A stretch of 64,000 nt of DNA from CAZMRF01 sp964568735. GTDB lineage: Bacteria; Acidobacteriota; Polarisedimenticolia; JACPZX01. The stretch lies in assembly GCA_964568735.1 (NCBI GenBank), contig CAZMRF010000020.1, forward strand, positions 4,479 through 68,478, written 5' to 3'. The position numbers and the translations under genes were made by a program. The stretch's first letter is position 1. Each line of letters opens with the position of its first letter. The notes under the pieces are model-generated. The model worked only from the letters and a program-made list of their open reading frames with translations. It made no database searches and had not been told where the DNA came from. Of this stretch, positions 60,725 through 64,000 are shown in pieces.

Positions 60725-61513
60725 ATGACGATGATGAGATCTGCGTTCCTGACCTTGATGCTGGCATCTGCGAGCGGGCTGGCCCTGGCCGATACTCCCA
60801 TCGACAAGACGATCCCGTTCTCCGGCCGCTCGGTGAGCATCGAGATGATCTCCGGGGAGCTGACCGTCGAGGGATGGAGCGGGCGGGACGTGGAGATCAA
60901 GGGAGTGCTCCGCCATCGCTGCGAGGAGCTCAACGTGAATACCACCTCGGAGGGCGTCGACATCGAGGTGGAGTGGACCTGCTCCGGGTCCACCAGGGGT
61001 GACGACCAGGGCGGCTCGCAGCTCACCGTGCGGATCCCGCACGGGGCGGACCTGAACGTGGAGACCATCAGCGCCCCCGTCTCGGTCGCGGAGGTCGAAG
61101 GCGACCTGGACATCGAGACGATCAGCGGCACCCTCAATATTCGCGCGGCGTCGAAGGCGATCGACCTCGCTTCCGTCAGCGGGAAGATCGCGCTGGTCTC
61201 GGCGGTACCCCTCACCGACGCCGATCTGGAGACCGTCTCGGGGACGATCGACGCAGAGGTCGACGCGGCCTCAGGCGGCACCATCGACATCGAGAGCGTG
61301 AGCGGGAGCGTCGTCGTGAAGCTCGCTCCCGGAGCATCGGCGTCGTTCGACGTGACCAGCTTCAGCGGCAGCATCAAGAACGAGCTGGGGCCCCCGGCCG
61401 TCAAGACGAGCCAGTACCTGCCGTCGCTGGAGCTCTCCTTCACGCTCGGCGGAGGCGGGGCCCGGATCAACATCGAGACCCTCAGCGGGCGGATCGACAT
61501 CCGAGGCCGCTGA
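60725..61513 (+). CDS. DUF4097-like secreted adhesin-type protein
   Basis: 262 residues from ATG 60725 with GGAGG 4 nt upstream. MTMMRSAFLTLMLASASGLA is a signal peptide. The body is a series of short beta-strand repeats with the pattern xxVSGxIxxx (ETISGTLNIRA, ASVSGKIALVS, ETVSGTIDAEV, ESVSGSVVVKL, TLSGRIDIRG), resembling the DUF4097 right-handed beta-helix family. Extracellular or periplasmic, function unknown. It follows the sigma/anti-sigma pair in the same direction, so it may be part of that regulon. Confidence 0.8.
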   Translation: MTMMRSAFLTLMLASASGLALADTPIDKTIPFSGRSVSIEMISGELTVEGWSGRDVEIKGVLRHRCEELNVNTTSEGVDIEVEWTCSGSTRGDDQGGSQLTVRIPHGADLNVETISAPVSVAEVEGDLDIETISGTLNIRAASKAIDLASVSGKIALVSAVPLTDADLETVSGTIDAEVDAASGGTIDIESVSGSVVVKLAPGASASFDVTSFSGSIKNELGPPAVKTSQYLPSLELSFTLGGGGARINIETLSGRIDIRGR

Positions 61514-61533
61514 AGCAGCCGCTGCAACCCTCG

Positions 61534-63960
61534 GTGCTAGGATCTCATCCAATCTGGCAAGCAGATGTGTGCGATGAGGACCGGGTTGCCCGGGCCATCG
61601 GAGCGGCGGCTGTGGACGGCGGCAAGAACCTCCTTCATTACAGGATCCTGGATCGGGTGGGTGAGGGGGGAATGGGCGTCGTCTACCGCGCCGAGGACAC
61701 CCGAATGGGGCGCACCGTGGCCCTCAAGGTGCTCCGCGCGGAGCTGGCCGCCGACGAGGAGTGGAACCGGCGCTTCGAGCGTGAAGTCCGGGCCGCGTCC
61801 TCCTTCAGCCACCCCGGCATCGCGACCCTCTACGACTTCCAGCGCGACGGGACGACCTCCTTCTACACGATGGAGTTCGTCGAGGGGCGCAACCTCCGCG
61901 AGATCCTCAAGAAGCAGGGGCCGCTGCCGCTGCCGCAGCTCACCGGATGCGCGCTCCAGGTGGCCGAGGCGCTCGCCGAGGCGCACCGCAAGGGAGTCGT
62001 CCACCGGGACCTGAAGCCGGAGAACGTCATGGAGTCCGCCTCCGGCTACTACAAGATCCTCGACTTCGGCCTGGCGCGCTTCACGGCCGGAGAGCTGACG
62101 GCGCCGGGGTCGGGCTCGACGCTCGACACCCTCCCGCGTGAGGCGACGCAGGCGGGAAAGATCGTCGGGACGGTCTCGTACATGAGCCCCGAGCAGGCGC
62201 AGGGCGTCTCCGTGGACGCGCGCTCCGACGTCTTTTCTTTCGGAAGCCTCTTCTACGAGATGGCCGCGGGCGAGCCGCCCTTCAAGCGCAACAACGCCAT
62301 ATCCACCTTCCACGCCATCGTCCATGAAGAGCCACGCGCTCTGCGCGAAGTGCGCCCCGAGGCGCCGCCCGATCTCGAACGGATCCTGGCGCGATGCCTC
62401 GAGAAGGATCCGGCCCGCCGCTACCAGAAGGCCGCCGACCTGGCGGACGAGCTGCGCCTCCTGCACTCCGGATCCGAGTCCGGGCCGGGCAGGATCTCGG
62501 CGATACGAGGCTATCCGGGCGCGAGGGTCGCACGCTCCTGGCAGACGTGGGGCGTCTCCACCCGCAGGTGGGCCGCGGCCACCTGGATCACCCTCGCACT
62601 CGTCGCGGGGGCCGTCGTGGGGCAGCTATGGCTCTTCGGGCCGGCGCGGGACGCCGCGACGGACGCGACCCGGCTGGGAGAGGGAGGTTCACCACTCCCG
62701 GGTGGGGGGCCGAGACCGGGAGATGGTGCCGCCCCATCCCAGCCCGGGAAGATGTCACCGCTGGGTGACGCAGGCCGGTCGGCAGATGCAGGGTCCGGAG
62801 GGCCGGCGGGACTCATCCCCGGGCCGGGGGGCGTGAGTGGGCCTGGCGGAGCAGGTGGCGGCGAGGCGGCGCTCGCGGGGTCGGGGCAGCTCTCCATCGC
62901 CGTCTCTCCCTTCGTGAACAACACGGGAGACGCGAAATCGGCCTGGCTCGTGCAGGGGATCCCCGAGATGATCACGACCGCGTTGGCGGGATCGGGGAGC
63001 TTCGCCGTCATCTCCACGCAGCGGCTCAGTGATCTCAATTCCATGGCCGGCCGGGACGGCCGGGGCGGAATGGACGGCACGACAGCCACCGAGCTGGCGC
63101 GCTGGGCGGGCGCCACGATGGTCATCAACGGATCGATCTACAAGACGGGGGACGAGTACCGGATCGACGCGCAGGCCTACGACACGGCGACCGGCCAGGT
63201 CCTCGCGGCCACGCGCGCCCAGGGCGGGGACGTCTTCGACCTGGTGGATCGAATCACGGATGAGCTGAAGGCGCGGCTCCTGGATCTCGAGGCGCCCCCG
63301 CCGCAGATCGCAAAGGGCCTCGCCCCTTCCACAGCACCGAAGGGATTGGCGAGCCCGCAGGGCGGGGCGGAGACTGGCACAGTGGCGGGCGGGACTCCCT
63401 CATCCCCGGGTGCGGCTGAGGCCGGCCGCCTAGCGGGTGCGGCAATCCCCGTTTCTACTTCGAGGAGGGCGACGACCTCGGAGGAGGCTTTCCGCCACTA
63501 CGTGGACGGCGTGAACTACTACAAGGATCTGCGCTTCAAGGAGGGAGCCGACTCCTTCCGCAAGGCGCTCGACGCCGACCCCTCCTACATCACAGCGCAG
63601 ATGCACCTCGGCATGAGCCTTCTCATGAACGGCGACGCGAAATCAGGGCTGGCGTGGATCGACAAGGCGGGCCGCCGCATCGACAGCCTCCCCGAGAAGG
63701 AGCGCCGCGTCTATCGCATCATCGAGAAGGGCTACGTGAAGAAGGACTCCGATGCAGCCTTCAAGGAGACCGAGGCCTTCACGGCGGCATTCCCCGAAGA
63801 CCAGGAGGGCCCCTTCTGGTACGCCAAGGGGCAGGCCGACGTGGAGGGAGACCGCTTCGGCGCCATCCGGATCCTGCACGGCGTCCTGCGCCAGGAGCCC
63901 GACAACCTCCCCGCCGCCGCCGCCCTCTCACACCAGATGGCCGCACTAGGCCCAGAATAA
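61534..63960 (+). CDS. Ser/Thr protein kinase with TM, TolB/FlgO-like domain and TPR
   Basis: 808 residues from GTG 61534 (GTG 61612, just before KNLLHYRIL, is an alternative start). Kinase domain about 36-310: GEGGMGVVYRAED, VALKVL (Lys), VHRDLKPENV, DFGLARF and SYMSPEQAQG, so it is a complete Hanks-type kinase. After a transmembrane helix (about 345-366) and a Gly/Pro linker lies a domain with SIAVSPFVNNTGDAKSAWLVQG as in TolB/FlgO-like adenylate-cyclase-type sensors (about 450-590), then TPR-like repeats (about 640-800). This class, common in Acidobacteria-like genomes, likely senses an extracytoplasmic signal. It follows the DUF4097-like gene by 20 nt. Confidence 0.9.
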   Translation: MLGSHPIWQADVCDEDRVARAIGAAAVDGGKNLLHYRILDRVGEGGMGVVYRAEDTRMGRTVALKVLRAELAADEEWNRRFEREVRAASSFSHPGIATLYDFQRDGTTSFYTMEFVEGRNLREILKKQGPLPLPQLTGCALQVAEALAEAHRKGVVHRDLKPENVMESASGYYKILDFGLARFTAGELTAPGSGSTLDTLPREATQAGKIVGTVSYMSPEQAQGVSVDARSDVFSFGSLFYEMAAGEPPFKRNNAISTFHAIVHEEPRALREVRPEAPPDLERILARCLEKDPARRYQKAADLADELRLLHSGSESGPGRISAIRGYPGARVARSWQTWGVSTRRWAAATWITLALVAGAVVGQLWLFGPARDAATDATRLGEGGSPLPGGGPRPGDGAAPSQPGKMSPLGDAGRSADAGSGGPAGLIPGPGGVSGPGGAGGGEAALAGSGQLSIAVSPFVNNTGDAKSAWLVQGIPEMITTALAGSGSFAVISTQRLSDLNSMAGRDGRGGMDGTTATELARWAGATMVINGSIYKTGDEYRIDAQAYDTATGQVLAATRAQGGDVFDLVDRITDELKARLLDLEAPPPQIAKGLAPSTAPKGLASPQGGAETGTVAGGTPSSPGAAEAGRLAGAAIPVSTSRRATTSEEAFRHYVDGVNYYKDLRFKEGADSFRKALDADPSYITAQMHLGMSLLMNGDAKSGLAWIDKAGRRIDSLPEKERRVYRIIEKGYVKKDSDAAFKETEAFTAAFPEDQEGPFWYAKGQADVEGDRFGAIRILHGVLRQEPDNLPAAAALSHQMAALGPE

Positions 63961-64000
63961 GCGCGTTTCCCGACGAGAGAAAAGGCTAGAACGCAACAGA

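Overview
High-GC bacterial chromosome segment (no rRNA, tRNA, IS element or CRISPR array seen) carrying about 52 protein genes on both strands, mostly single genes or short operons. Gene content (large secreted kelch, choice-of-anchor-D and thrombospondin type 3 proteins, a Ser/Thr kinase with a TolB/FlgO-like C-terminus, ECF sigma/anti-sigma pair, GT-C glycosyltransferases, M1/M28 peptidases) resembles an uncultured Acidobacteriota-like or related deep lineage. This placement is inference from protein style, not from a marker gene. Strong GGAGG-type ribosome binding sites alternate with apparently leaderless genes.

Layout. 1-2 kb: AAA/DUF4143 ATPase and a toxin-antitoxin pair in toxin-first order, both with palindromic, apparently leaderless promoters. 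2-10 kb: two giant secreted proteins (14-unit kelch repeat protein; choice-of-anchor-D protein). 10.3-13.7 kb: an operon of isoquinoline 1-oxidoreductase-like molybdenum hydroxylase subunits followed by the CrcB fluoride channel and a DUF190 protein. 14-27 kb: lipoprotein, repeat proteins, carbamoylase-type amidohydrolase, two divergent GT-C membrane glycosyltransferases, M1 aminopeptidase, TSP3-repeat protein. 27-43.7 kb: J-domain-like membrane protein, transglutaminase, third GT-C protein, LON-domain protein, ferredoxin, TatD, an esterase pseudogene, GST, cupin/PanE pair, SPL-like radical SAM protein lacking a cluster cysteine, amidohydrolase, GNAT/methyltransferase pair, M28 peptidase, double AHSA1 protein. 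44-50 kb: carboxypeptidase-regulatory/ABC-substrate-binding fusion, hybrid histidine kinase, aldo-keto reductase, methyltransferase.

50-54 kb holds the most unusual locus: a 58-residue protein ending in Gly-Gly-Glu, preceded by a strong RBS and followed in the same direction by a divergent member of the PafA/Dop (Pup ligase/deamidase) family, with a SorC-like regulator gene transcribed divergently. I read this as a pupylation-like protein-tagging module with no proteasome, Mpa or second Dop gene in view.

54-64 kb: transport auxiliary lipoprotein, glycine-zipper lipoprotein, GFA enzyme, DUF502 membrane protein, SGNH-like protein, retropepsin-like protease, then a co-directional ECF sigma factor, zinc-finger anti-sigma factor, DUF4097-like secreted protein and Ser/Thr kinase cluster.
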